Below, in pieces: positions 7,088 to 13,081 of a stretch of DNA of 13,081 nucleotides. A program made the position numbers and the translations under genes. The first letter of the stretch is position 1, and each line of letters starts with the position of its first letter. This DNA is from Rhodospirillaceae bacterium (GTDB taxonomy: Bacteria; Pseudomonadota; Alphaproteobacteria; UBA828). The DNA lies in assembly GCA_028819955.1 (NCBI GenBank), contig JAPPKP010000127.1:1-13081 (forward strand), in the 5' to 3' direction. The notes under the pieces were generated by a model, which did not search any database, was not told where the DNA came from, and worked only from the letters and a program-made list of their open reading frames with translations.

Positions 7088-7834
7088 TCAACCGCCGAGC
7101 AGCAGCTCCTTCGCCTGGTTGATCTTGGCCGCGAGATAGTTGGAGCCGCCGTGATCGGGATGGAGCTTGCGCATGAGCGTGCGATGCGCCTCCTTGATCT
7201 CCTCGGCGCCGGCGCCGGGCTGGAGACCGAGGATCTCGTAGGCCTCCTCGCGAGTCATGGGCGTGCGGCCTGTGCTGGCCCTCTTGCGGCCCCAGCCCTG
7301 ACCGGTGCCACCGCCGGTACTGGCTTCTCGCTCAGCCTCCGCCTCGGGGCGTTCGCGCCAATCGGGGCCGAGGGTGCGGTCCATATACGCCTCCAACAGC
7401 CGCCGGCCCTCCTCGTCCCGAAGGTTGCACTCGTCGTAGAGGTCCAAGAGCTCGTACTCCCCGAGCTCGTCGAGCCGACGCCCGGTATGGCGCCCCTGCA
7501 GCACCGTGCCCTCCATCTCGCCGCTGTCGTGGTCCAGCGTCATGCGCAGATAGGGGGTCTCGACATCCGAGCGCTGGCCGGCCGTGGGATTCGGATTCAT
7601 CCGGCCAGCGGCCATGCGGCCCAGGAACCAGGGCAGCCCAGTCAGCGCGAGCGGCAGGAAAGCGAGATGCGCCTTTCCCGTAACACCGAGGAAGATCGTG
7701 GCTGCAGCGCCCGCCGCGATGAAGCCCCACTTGACCCACTTAGCGAGATTCGAGGGATTGGCCGTGGCGAACCAGCGGCTGAGAAACACGACCATCACCA
7801 GAAGCCCGATCCCGAGAAGGACGTATTGAACCAT
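7088..7834 (-). CDS. Inner-membrane protein with C-terminal TIM14/Pam18-like J domain
   Basis: 248 aa. Three hydrophobic segments lie near the N-terminus (about 2-18, 33-51, 56-72), then a charged middle region with [16 protein letters not shown] and [10 protein letters not shown] (95-140), a Gly/Arg-rich linker, and a J domain at about 193-246. The HPD tripeptide required to stimulate Hsp70 (DnaK) ATPase is at 225-227, in [19 protein letters not shown]; the HPD-GGS-YLAAKIN-AK pattern resembles mitochondrial TIM14/Pam18 rather than DnaJ. There is no zinc-finger or DnaJ C-terminal domain, so it is a membrane-tethered cochaperone recruiting DnaK to the cytoplasmic face; client unknown. The start lacks a clear Shine-Dalgarno, and a GC hairpin (7844-7858, CGGCC/GGCCG) lies 10-24 nt upstream, so translation may depend on the preceding VWA gene 51 bp away. 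Family call firm, function inferred. Confidence 0.85.
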   Translation of the reverse strand: MVQYVLLGIGLLVMVVFLSRWFATANPSNLAKWVKWGFIAAGAAATIFLGVTGKAHLAFLPLALTGLPWFLGRMAAGRMNPNPTAGQRSDVETPYLRMTLDHDSGEMEGTVLQGRHTGRRLDELGEYELLDLYDECNLRDEEGRRLLEAYMDRTLGPDWRERPEAEAEREASTGGGTGQGWGRKRASTGRTPMTREEAYEILGLQPGAGAEEIKEAHRTLMRKLHPDHGGSNYLAAKINQAKELLLGG

Positions 7835-7885
7835 CGGAGGGAGCGGCCTAGCGGGCCGGGCAGCGGGGGTTGAGGCTGGGCGGGC

Positions 7886-8596
7886 TCATTTGATCTGATG
7901 GGCGATCTGCAACACCGCCTCGCCGCGCTGACGGCTGTAGTCCTTGAGCGCCTTGCGCCCGCCGGCGGCGTAGACTGCAACCGCGCCGAGCAGCTCCTTG
8001 AGCTGGCGTGCGCTCGACGCATCGAAGCGCAGGTAAGCACCGTTGGTGAGCCGCGCGATCTGACGAAAGGCCAACGATGCCCCCGGGTCCGGCCCCTCAT
8101 GGAACATGAAGGCGGGAACCCCGCGCAAGCCGAGCTCACCGGCGATGGCGCAGAGCTCGTCCACGTTTTCCTCCATGGCATCGCCGACGAAGACCAACGC
8201 GTGGACCCGCTGCGCCTGGGTCTCGTCCAAGGCGTGGCGCAGCACCTTGCGGATCTGGGTGTGGCCGCCGAGGCAGTGTACGGCGGTCATGACGCGCACC
8301 AGCGCCCGCGAATCCCGCACCCACTTGCTCGCCCGGCACTCGCCGAAACCGCGGTAGTAGACGAGCTGAACAGAGAGCCCGCCGAGCGAGGCCGTGGCGT
8401 CGAACATCTCCCCCTGGATCTGGCAGGCGCGGTCCCAGGTCGGCTCCCGACTCGCGGTCGCGTCCATCGCGAAGATGAGGCGCCCGGTCTCGCCTTGGCC
8501 AACCGGTGCCGGCGCCGCTGCGACCCGGCGCAGGAAGGCATCCACGTCAGCGCTGTCGCCCTGACCCTTTGTCGGTAGCTTCCGATCGCGGCTCAT
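7886..8596 (-). CDS. VWA-domain protein with a near-intact MIDAS metal site
   Basis: 236 aa, no signal peptide or membrane segment. A von Willebrand factor A fold spans roughly 38-220. The metal-ion-dependent adhesion site can be read as Asp45-Thr47-Ser49 in FAMDATAS (DxTxS instead of the usual DxSxS), Thr113 in GGHTQ and Asp139 in VFVGDAMEEN. The last 20 residues are charged. Such soluble single-domain VWA proteins usually act as metal-dependent protein-binding modules; the partner is unknown. Start ATG 8596 has a strong GGGGGA Shine-Dalgarno only 7 bases upstream, placed right after the stop of the nucleoside hydrolase gene (15-bp gap). It precedes the J-domain membrane protein by 51 bp, suggesting co-expression and perhaps a shared chaperone or assembly task. 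The VWA call is confident; everything about role is inference. Confidence 0.8.
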   Translation of the reverse strand: MSRDRKLPTKGQGDSADVDAFLRRVAAAPAPVGQGETGRLIFAMDATASREPTWDRACQIQGEMFDATASLGGLSVQLVYYRGFGECRASKWVRDSRALVRVMTAVHCLGGHTQIRKVLRHALDETQAQRVHALVFVGDAMEENVDELCAIAGELGLRGVPAFMFHEGPDPGASLAFRQIARLTNGAYLRFDASSARQLKELLGAVAVYAAGGRKALKDYSRQRGEAVLQIAHQIK

Positions 8597-8611
8597 CGCT
8601 GGTTCCCCCTT

Positions 8612-9559
8612 CTATATGGGGGCGACCGGCAGCCGCGCCAGACGCTCGGTCAACATGACGAAGAAGCCATCGGCATCGACCCGCTGCAGCACGTGGACGT
8701 TGGCGGGGGCACCGGTGCGGCCGTGCAGATCGCACACGGTCCGCCCGAAGCAGTGGCCGTCGCCCAACTCCACATCGACCCGCATATCGCGGCCCTCGAA
8801 GAGATCCGGCGCAATAAGATAGGCGATCACGCAGGGGTCGTGCATGGGCGCGCCGTGGTGATAGGCCTCGATGTTCTTCTCACCGTAGAGGTCGAGCATG
8901 CCGCAGACCGCCGCCGCCGGCGCAGTGCCGAGCGCACGGATCGCCTCCAGCCGGGGTGGCGTCGCGATCGCCTGATGGGTCACGTCGAGCCCGATCATGG
9001 TAAGCGGTACGCCCGCCTCGAACACCACGTGAGCAGCGTGGGGGTCGGCGTGGACGTTGAACTCGGCCGCCGGCGTGACGTTGCCGAGCCCGATCGCACC
9101 CCCCATGGTGACGATCTCGCGGACGTTACTGCAGATCGCCGGTTCTTTGACGATAGCGAGGGCGACATTGGTGAGGGGCCCGAGCGTCGCCAGCGTGATG
9201 GGTTCCGTCGCAGCCATTAGCGTGTCGACCAGAAAATCCACCGCGTGGGCCTCTTCTGCGGGGCGGCTCGGCTCCGGCAGGTCGGCGCCGTCGATCCCGG
9301 TCGGCCCGTGAATGTATTCGGCAGTCTCCGGCTCGCGCACCATGGGCCTGGAGCACCCGGCATAGACCGGCACCTCGGGCCGGCCAGCCAGGTCCCGTAT
9401 TCGGCGCGCGTTGCTCTCGGTTCGCGCGAGCGGCACGTTGCCCGCGACGGCGGCAATGCCGAGCAGGTCGAACTCTTCGGCCGACGCGAACGCGAGCAGC
9501 AGGGCGACGGCGTCGTCCTGGCCGGGGTCGCAGTCGATGATCAGCGGTCGCGCGCTCAT
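8612..9559 (-). CDS. Nucleoside hydrolase (inosine-uridine-preferring family)
   Basis: 315 aa, typical length. The calcium-binding signature DCDPGQDD is at residues 9-16, followed by HGPTGIDG (84-91), TLGPLTNVA (125-133), MGGA, EFNVHADPHAA (166-176) and HGAPMHDP at 235-242, whose His240 and Asp241 are the family's catalytic/metal residues. The enzyme hydrolyses the N-glycosidic bond of nucleosides to base plus ribose in the cytoplasm for salvage or catabolism; the active-site histidine of the IU-type group seems present, but base preference cannot be fixed. ATG 9559 is the first start and only a weak AGG lies upstream. It is followed after 15 bp by the VWA gene. Upstream, 140 bp separate it from the enolase-superfamily gene; this gap shows a possible -10 (TATGAT on the minus strand) without a good -35. 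Confidence 0.9.
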   Translation of the reverse strand: MSARPLIIDCDPGQDDAVALLLAFASAEEFDLLGIAAVAGNVPLARTESNARRIRDLAGRPEVPVYAGCSRPMVREPETAEYIHGPTGIDGADLPEPSRPAEEAHAVDFLVDTLMAATEPITLATLGPLTNVALAIVKEPAICSNVREIVTMGGAIGLGNVTPAAEFNVHADPHAAHVVFEAGVPLTMIGLDVTHQAIATPPRLEAIRALGTAPAAAVCGMLDLYGEKNIEAYHHGAPMHDPCVIAYLIAPDLFEGRDMRVDVELGDGHCFGRTVCDLHGRTGAPANVHVLQRVDADGFFVMLTERLARLPVAPI

Positions 9560-9699
9560 GGCAGTGCCGAATCATACCTAGCAGTGCACGCGCCGGATAG
9601 TACCTGAGATGGAGAGTGCGCGCCGGGCTCCGTGTGGGTGCGCGTCTCCCCTTCGCACGCGTGCTGGCGCGCTATTCGATCGAGTGACTGCCGCGGCTG

Positions 9700-10896
9700 C
9701 TATCGCGGTTCGAAGGCACGCGCCGGGCCGAGACCGGGCCGATGACCGAGACTTTGGAGGCTGCCGCAGTCAGCGCCCTTCCGCCATGCCTCGGCCGCTT
9801 CGCGCACGGCGTTCCAATCCAGCTCGAAGCCCAGTCCCGGCCCGTCGGGGACGGGCAGTCTGCCATCCTGCAATGTCAGATCGGGTTGTCTGACGATGTC
9901 CCAGGCGAGGAAATTGTTCATGTACTGGTTGCCGTCGTCCAGGTTGGGGGTCACCGCCGCCGCGTGGGACGCCGCCGCCGTCGTGATTCCCGTCTCGTGA
10001 AGCCCGTGGATGCAGACATCGATGTTGGCCGCCTCCGCGATGTGCGCCACCTTGCAGAAGCGCAGCAGGCCCCCGGTCTCGTGCAGGCCCACGACGATCA
10101 GGTCGGCGGCGTGCAGGCGGCAGATGTCGAAGGCATCGCCCAGCGCGATGACACCCCGGTCCGCCGCGATCGCGACCGGGCTCCCGGCCCGGACCCGCGC
10201 CAGCGCCTCGACGCTCTCCGCATCGATCGGCTGCTCCACGACTTCGATGTCGAACCGAGAAAGCCTTCGCATCATGCGGGTGGCCTGGACGGGGTGCCAG
10301 CGCCCGCTCGGATCGACACGCAAGCGTTTGTCGGGTCCGATGGCGGCCCGGACCCGGGCCACGATCTCGGCGTCCAGATCGTCGCCCCGTCCGACCTCGA
10401 CGTAGATCACTTCGTGGCCTGAGGCCGCGAGCCGCGCGGCCTCGCCGGCAATTTCCTCGGCGGTCTCTCCCTGAGGGAAGCCGAAGTAGCACACCTCGTC
10501 GCGCACTGCGCCGCCCAGCAGGGCGTGAACGGGGCGGCCGGTTGCCTTACCCATGGAGTCCCAAAGGGCCATTTCGAGCCCGGCAAGCGATTTGCCCGCA
10601 AGTCTGGAGGCCCTGCTGGCCTCATCGTGCCCGAACAGCGCGTTGTAGGCCTCGTCAATCAGGCGGGCATTCTCGAAAGGACTGCGCCCAACGCAAAAAT
10701 CTGCCGCGAGCGAAAGATGGGCACGAACGGCCTCGGCCGACGGCGTCGCGATCGACTCGCCATAGCCGACCACGCCCTCGTCGGTGTGGACCTCGATCAA
10801 GATGACCTCGGCGCCGTGGGTGACGCCCTCGGACCAGTGAAAGGGTTGCTCGTAGGGGATCCAGAGCGGTGTCGTGACAACCTCGCTAATCTTCAT
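9700..10896 (-). CDS. Enolase-superfamily protein, mandelate racemase/muconate lactonizing type, atypical active site
   Basis: 398 aa. The N-terminal capping domain (about 1-125, with GYGESIATP and AGLEMALWDSMGK) and the barrel domain (about 135-370) are both complete. Aligned by eye to mandelate racemase, the three magnesium ligands are kept: Asp195 (VDPSGRW), Glu221 (VEQPID) and Asp246 (AADRG). The general-base motif KxK is replaced by Tyr165-x-Glu167 in VIYVEVGRG, and the second-side position normally Asp or Lys before GG is Gly270 in VVGLHETGG; His297 (CIHGLHETG) remains. So the protein should bind an acid-sugar or related carboxylate, but its chemistry may differ from known racemases and dehydratases. 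The start has a strong GGAGGAGGGG. About 23 residues at the C-terminus look like unstructured extension. Placed alone, it is divergent from the MFS gene, a possible uptake partner. Confidence 0.87.
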   Translation of the reverse strand: MKISEVVTTPLWIPYEQPFHWSEGVTHGAEVILIEVHTDEGVVGYGESIATPSAEAVRAHLSLAADFCVGRSPFENARLIDEAYNALFGHDEASRASRLAGKSLAGLEMALWDSMGKATGRPVHALLGGAVRDEVCYFGFPQGETAEEIAGEAARLAASGHEVIYVEVGRGDDLDAEIVARVRAAIGPDKRLRVDPSGRWHPVQATRMMRRLSRFDIEVVEQPIDAESVEALARVRAGSPVAIAADRGVIALGDAFDICRLHAADLIVVGLHETGGLLRFCKVAHIAEAANIDVCIHGLHETGITTAAASHAAAVTPNLDDGNQYMNNFLAWDIVRQPDLTLQDGRLPVPDGPGLGFELDWNAVREAAEAWRKGADCGSLQSLGHRPGLGPARAFEPR

Positions 10897-10946
10897 GTCC
10901 CCTCCTCCGGTGCGCGGCGCCGTCGGTCGCGGTAAACCGATTTAGG

Positions 10947-10973
10947 GGACAAGCAGAGCACCCTGTCCTCTGC
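10947..10973 (-). repeat. Two interleaved inverted repeats in the leader of the enolase-superfamily gene
   Basis: GCAGAG (10953-10958) pairs with CTCTGC (10968-10973) across nine bases, and GGACA (10947-10951) pairs with TGTCC (10964-10968). The two pairings share one base and cannot both form easily with such short loops, so they would be alternatives, or a dyad-symmetric operator on DNA. They lie 51-77 bp upstream of the start codon. Confidence 0.45.
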
Positions 10974-11048
10974 GTTGCAGGGAGTGGACGCAAATCGTTC
11001 AAATGGTGATCTTTGGAGCTTACGGGCGGGGTGTTCGATAGCCACGAT

Positions 11049-11066
11049 CTGCCCGTGTAGGGGCAG
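11049..11066 (-). repeat. Perfect 6-bp-arm inverted repeat (CTGCCC/GGGCAG)
   Basis: CTGCCC (11049-11054) and GGGCAG (11061-11066) flank a six-base centre. It sits within the doubtful 85-codon ORF, about 150 bp before the enolase-superfamily start. No U tract follows on either strand, so it is not an intrinsic terminator. Stable RNA hairpin or regulator site are both possible. Confidence 0.4.
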
Positions 11067-11150
11067 TTGGATTGTGCCGAACATTGCGCCGCCGAGCGTC
11101 GCCTCATGCAACGACGCAAGGATGCAATCGAAGGCGTCTCGTTCGCTCAT

Positions 11151-11459
11151 GACTATTCCCCGATTACGGCCCTTTTCCCCCCGCCTTTTTGTTGGTGCAG
11201 AACTTCATCTCACGAACGATGGTGCAGTGTATCAGCCGAACCAAGCCCCGGGCGTCTTCGGACTAGCCGTGCCTCCTTCTCGACTGGTGAAACCCGCACC
11301 TGTAAGAGCGGACGCCCCGTCGCGCGGACCCATCGGATTAGCAATAGTAAATGAGCGCTGCTGATGATGCCATAACAGATATAACGACATAGCCGTGCCG
11401 GCATCCAAGGAGTCTCCACGCGCATAGCAATTCCACCCGTTCGGTCGGGAGACGGCGCG
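11151..11459. other. Gene-free, lower-GC part of the divergent intergenic region
   Basis: No ORF here is recognisable. Candidate frames on either strand (for example minus 11425-11210, opening MRVETPWMPARL, and plus 10975-11364) have mixed codon use and no known motif. The stretch contains T- and A-rich runs such as CTTTTTG and CATAACAGATATAACG, unusual for this window, and a GGTGCAG repeat at 11194-11200 and 11221-11227. It may be regulatory DNA for two divergent genes or remains of lost sequence. Confidence 0.5.
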
Positions 11460-11480
11460 ATGTGCTATCGTGAGTCATGA
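11460..11480 (+). promoter_or_regulatory. Six-codon upstream ORF coupled to the MFS gene
   Basis: ATG 11460 starts MCYRES and its TGA (11478-11480) overlaps the MFS start as ATGA. GGGAGA at 11447-11452 is well spaced for this ATG, while the MFS ATG has no Shine-Dalgarno of its own (GTGAGTC precedes it). Alternatively TGCTATCGT (11463-11471) is an extended -10 that would give a leaderless MFS message. The two readings are mutually exclusive. Confidence 0.4.
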
Positions 11481-12670
11481 CCCGATCCGGCGCCCGCGAC
11501 GTGGCGCTCCTCGCCACCTGCCAGGCGCTCTTCCTCACCTCGATGTCCGGCGTGGTCGCCGCGGCCGCCCTGATCGGGCACGGCCTCGCCGATACCAAGG
11601 TGCTGGCAACACTCCCCATCGGCATCCAATTCGTGATGACCATGGTGGCGACCGTGCCGGCTTCGCTCCTCATGAAGCGCATCGGGCGGCGCGACGGCTT
11701 CACCGTGGGCTCCACCATCGGGCTTGCCGGCGCGATTCTGGGTTTCTGGGCGATCATGGAAGCGAGCTTCGCGCTCTTCTGCGTCGCGCTCGCGCTGATC
11801 GGCGCGGCCAACGGCTTCGCCCAGTACTACCGCTTCGCCGCGGCGGACGCGGCGAGCGAGGCCTTCAGGAGCCGGGCGATTTCGCTGGTGCTGGCGGGCG
11901 GCGTGATCGCCTCGGTCGGCCCGCTGCTTGCCGACTGGTCCAAGGACCTCTTCGCACCGATCGCGTTCGCAGGTGTTTTCTCCACCGTGGCCGCGCTCTA
12001 CGTCGCCACGCTGGTGGTCCTCCGATTCATCACCATCCCGCCGCCGGACGAAGAGGAACGCAGCGGCTCGGGCCGTCCCCTGCTCACGATCATGCGCCAG
12101 CCGACATTCATCATCGCCGTGCTCGGTTCCCTCGTCGGCTTCGCGATGATGACGCTGCTGATGACCGCGACCCCGCTCGCCATGAAGTACTGCGGCTTCG
12201 GCTTCTCCGATTCCGCGCAGACGATTCAGTGGCACGTGCTCGGCATGTTCGCGCCCGCCTTCGTCACGGGCCATCTGATCAAGCGCTTCGGCACGAAACG
12301 GATCATGGCCTGCGGAGCACTGTTGATCGGCCTCTGCGCCGCCGTCAATCTCCACGGCGTCGCGCTGATCAACTTCCACCTCGCCCTGGTCCTGCTGGGC
12401 ATCGGCTGGAACTTCCTATTCACCGGCGGCACGACTCTGGTGACGGAGATTCACAGTCCGGCGGAAAAGGCGAAGACGCAAGCGGCCCACGACTTCACCG
12501 TGTTCACCGGCGTGGCGGCGGCGGCGCTACTCTCCGGCGCCCTGCACGAGGCCGTGGGCTGGCAGACGATGAACTACGCGGTTCTGCCGTTCCTCGGACT
12601 CGTGCTGGCGGGGCTCGCCTGGCTCGGCCTCAGCGGGCGGAGGGCCGCCGCTTCCACCGCCGCCGAGTAG
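11477..12670 (+). CDS. MFS transporter, about 12 membrane segments
   Basis: 397 aa, nearly all hydrophobic. Segments fall in two bundles of six split by a hydrophilic loop at about 187-205 (PPPDEEERSGSGR). The MFS motif A position between segments 2 and 3 reads LLMKRIGRRDG (64-74), with a repeat at LIKRFGTKR (267-275) in the second half, as expected for the duplicated fold. ANGFAQYYRFAAADA (111-125) in segment 4 is distinctive of a conserved but poorly characterised MFS subgroup. It acts in the inner membrane; substrate and direction are unknown. ATG 11477 lies in an ATGA overlap with a six-codon upstream ORF. The gene is divergent from the enolase-superfamily gene, so import of its substrate is one possibility, not shown by the sequence. 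It converges on the MoaD-like gene with 18 bp between stops. Confidence 0.88.
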   Translation: MTRSGARDVALLATCQALFLTSMSGVVAAAALIGHGLADTKVLATLPIGIQFVMTMVATVPASLLMKRIGRRDGFTVGSTIGLAGAILGFWAIMEASFALFCVALALIGAANGFAQYYRFAAADAASEAFRSRAISLVLAGGVIASVGPLLADWSKDLFAPIAFAGVFSTVAALYVATLVVLRFITIPPPDEEERSGSGRPLLTIMRQPTFIIAVLGSLVGFAMMTLLMTATPLAMKYCGFGFSDSAQTIQWHVLGMFAPAFVTGHLIKRFGTKRIMACGALLIGLCAAVNLHGVALINFHLALVLLGIGWNFLFTGGTTLVTEIHSPAEKAKTQAAHDFTVFTGVAAAALLSGALHEAVGWQTMNYAVLPFLGLVLAGLAWLGLSGRRAAASTAAE

Positions 12671-12688
12671 AAACTTCCCGGCGTCGGG

Positions 12689-12934
12689 CTATCCGCCGCC
12701 GATCCGGGGCAGGAAGCAGACCTCGCTCTCGGGCGAGACTGCCGCGAACAGGTCGTCCTGGTGGATGTGGCCATCCACCGCGACGGCCATGCCCTCCTCC
12801 AGCTCGCGTCCGATACCCGCATAACGGGCCTCGAGCGCGCGGATCACGCCGCGAATGTCGGGCGCCTCGACCTCAAGCTCGGTCACCCCGCCCGTGTAGC
12901 GGGCGAGGCTCGAGGGCAGGACGACCCGCGCCAA
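12689..12934 (-). CDS. MoaD/ThiS-family small sulfur-carrier protein
   Basis: 81 aa, beta-grasp (ubiquitin-like) family. It shows ARVVLPSSLARYTGG, VRG-like helix region (IRGVIRALEARY), GMAVAVDGHIHQ and SEVCFLPRIGGG at the end. The C-terminal Gly-Gly needed for adenylation and thiocarboxylate formation is exposed at the terminus (three glycines). MoaD delivers sulfur to molybdopterin; ThiS to thiazole; other members serve special pathways. TTG 12934 is chosen because it gives the family's usual start and lies 4 bp after the stop of the molybdenum-enzyme subunit; there is no clear Shine-Dalgarno, so translation is probably coupled. Position next to a molybdenum hydroxylase suggests a cofactor-related role rather than thiamine synthesis. 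The canonical moaD may be elsewhere in the genome. Confidence 0.82.
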   Translation of the reverse strand: MARVVLPSSLARYTGGVTELEVEAPDIRGVIRALEARYAGIGRELEEGMAVAVDGHIHQDDLFAAVSPESEVCFLPRIGGG

Positions 12935-12938
12935 CGGG

Positions 12939-13081
12939 TCAGGCGCCGCCGTTTGCCCCGCCGTTGTCGAGCGCCTCGAGCAGCCGCGGCGGCGACATCG
13001 GCAGGTCGGTCATGCGCACACCCGTGGCGTTCTCGATCGCGTTGGCGACCGCCGCCATGGGCGGCACGATCGGGGTCTCGC
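12939..13081 (-). CDS. Partial xanthine dehydrogenase/CoxL-type molybdopterin-binding subunit, C-terminus
   Basis: Only the last 46 residues are inside the window, ending at TGA (12941-12939). They read ETPIVPPMAAVANAIENA, then TGVRMTDLPMSPPRLLEAL and a Gly/Ala tail. This is the end of the large molybdenum hydroxylase subunit: the first Glu is probably the catalytic glutamate of the GE motif, followed by the conserved ANAIxxATG-R--DLPM-P. Such enzymes hydroxylate aldehydes, purines or CO/other substrates at a Mo-cytosine-dinucleotide centre with iron-sulfur and FAD subunits. Substrate cannot be told from this fragment. The MoaD-like gene follows after 4 bp in the same direction. Confidence 0.8.
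   Translation of the reverse strand, partial: ETPIVPPMAAVANAIENATGVRMTDLPMSPPRLLEALDNGGANGGA

Larger units (their letters stand above)
10893..11150 (-). pseudogene. Possible remnant of a LuxR-type regulator N-terminus
   Basis: An 85-codon ORF begins MSERDAFDCILASLHEATL after a GGGGAA purine tract. That opening resembles, from memory, the N-terminus of alphaproteobacterial LuxR-HTH regulators (…ERILASLHEAALDD-WP…). After about residue 25 the likeness ends, codon use becomes unlike the neighbours (AGA, AAA, CTA), and no sensor or helix-turn-helix domain follows. The TGA overlaps the start of the enolase-superfamily gene as ATGA. It could therefore be a decayed, deleted regulator, or a small leader ORF coupled to the next gene. 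Not recognised with certainty. Confidence 0.35.

Noticed and set aside
11210..11425. Minus-strand 71-codon ORF with a hydrophobic segment and a fair GGTGGA
   Set aside because: Codon use is unlike neighbours and no family is recognised; kept only as part of the intergenic description.
11465..12379. Minus-strand 304-codon frame antisense to the MFS gene
   Set aside because: Composition is dominated by Glu, His, Gly and Arg, as expected of an antisense shadow of a hydrophobic GC-rich gene.
12675..12688. CCCG-GCGT-CGGG dyad between the MFS and MoaD-like stops as a bidirectional terminator
   Set aside because: Four base pairs and no T tract on either side.

Overview
The window looks like a chromosomal piece of a high-GC alphaproteobacterium, probably of the Rhodospirillales type. 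The reasons are strong G/C bias at third codon positions, and alphaproteobacterial family types: a D,D-carboxypeptidase with a SPOR tail, a membrane protein ending in a TIM14/Pam18-like J domain, and a YciA thioesterase. The lineage is inferred from style only; there is no rRNA or phylogenetic marker here. No CRISPR array, tRNA, rRNA, insertion sequence or prophage gene was seen.

Layout. (1) 1-1754, plus strand: the C-terminus of an ASKHA/DUF4445 (RACo-like) corrinoid-activation protein, overlapping by ATGA a pterin-binding methyltransferase of the MtgA/AcsE/MtrH type, then a YciA-like acyl-CoA thioesterase. The first two suggest a corrinoid-dependent methyl-transfer operon whose methyltransferase and corrinoid protein would lie upstream. 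(2) 1758-3182, minus: a secreted D-alanyl-D-alanine carboxypeptidase with a SPOR domain, converging on the thioesterase with only 3 bp between stops. (3) 3367-9559, minus, closely packed: nucleoside hydrolase, VWA-domain protein, J-domain membrane protein, galU, ugd and a phosphomannomutase/phosphoglucomutase. The last three form a UDP-sugar module: the mutase makes glucose-1-phosphate (or mannose-1-phosphate), GalU makes UDP-glucose and Ugd oxidises it to UDP-glucuronate for surface polysaccharide. (4) 9700-10896, minus: an enolase-superfamily protein (mandelate racemase/muconate lactonizing type) that seems to lack the usual catalytic lysines. (5) 10897-11476: a 580-bp divergent intergenic region, lower in GC than its surroundings, with a possible remnant of a LuxR-type regulator, several inverted repeats and a tiny upstream ORF. 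(6) 11477-12670, plus: an MFS transporter. (7) 12689-13081, minus: a MoaD/ThiS-like sulfur-carrier protein directly after the C-terminus of a xanthine dehydrogenase/CoxL-type molybdenum subunit.

No clearly new multi-gene system stands out; most genes are housekeeping or catabolic families. The items most worth a second look are the atypical active site of the enolase-superfamily protein and the structured leader in front of it, the six-codon ORF coupled to the MFS gene, the VWA/J-domain membrane pair, the GAA repeat in the translation-initiation region of the carboxypeptidase, and the MoaD-like protein tied to a molybdenum hydroxylase.
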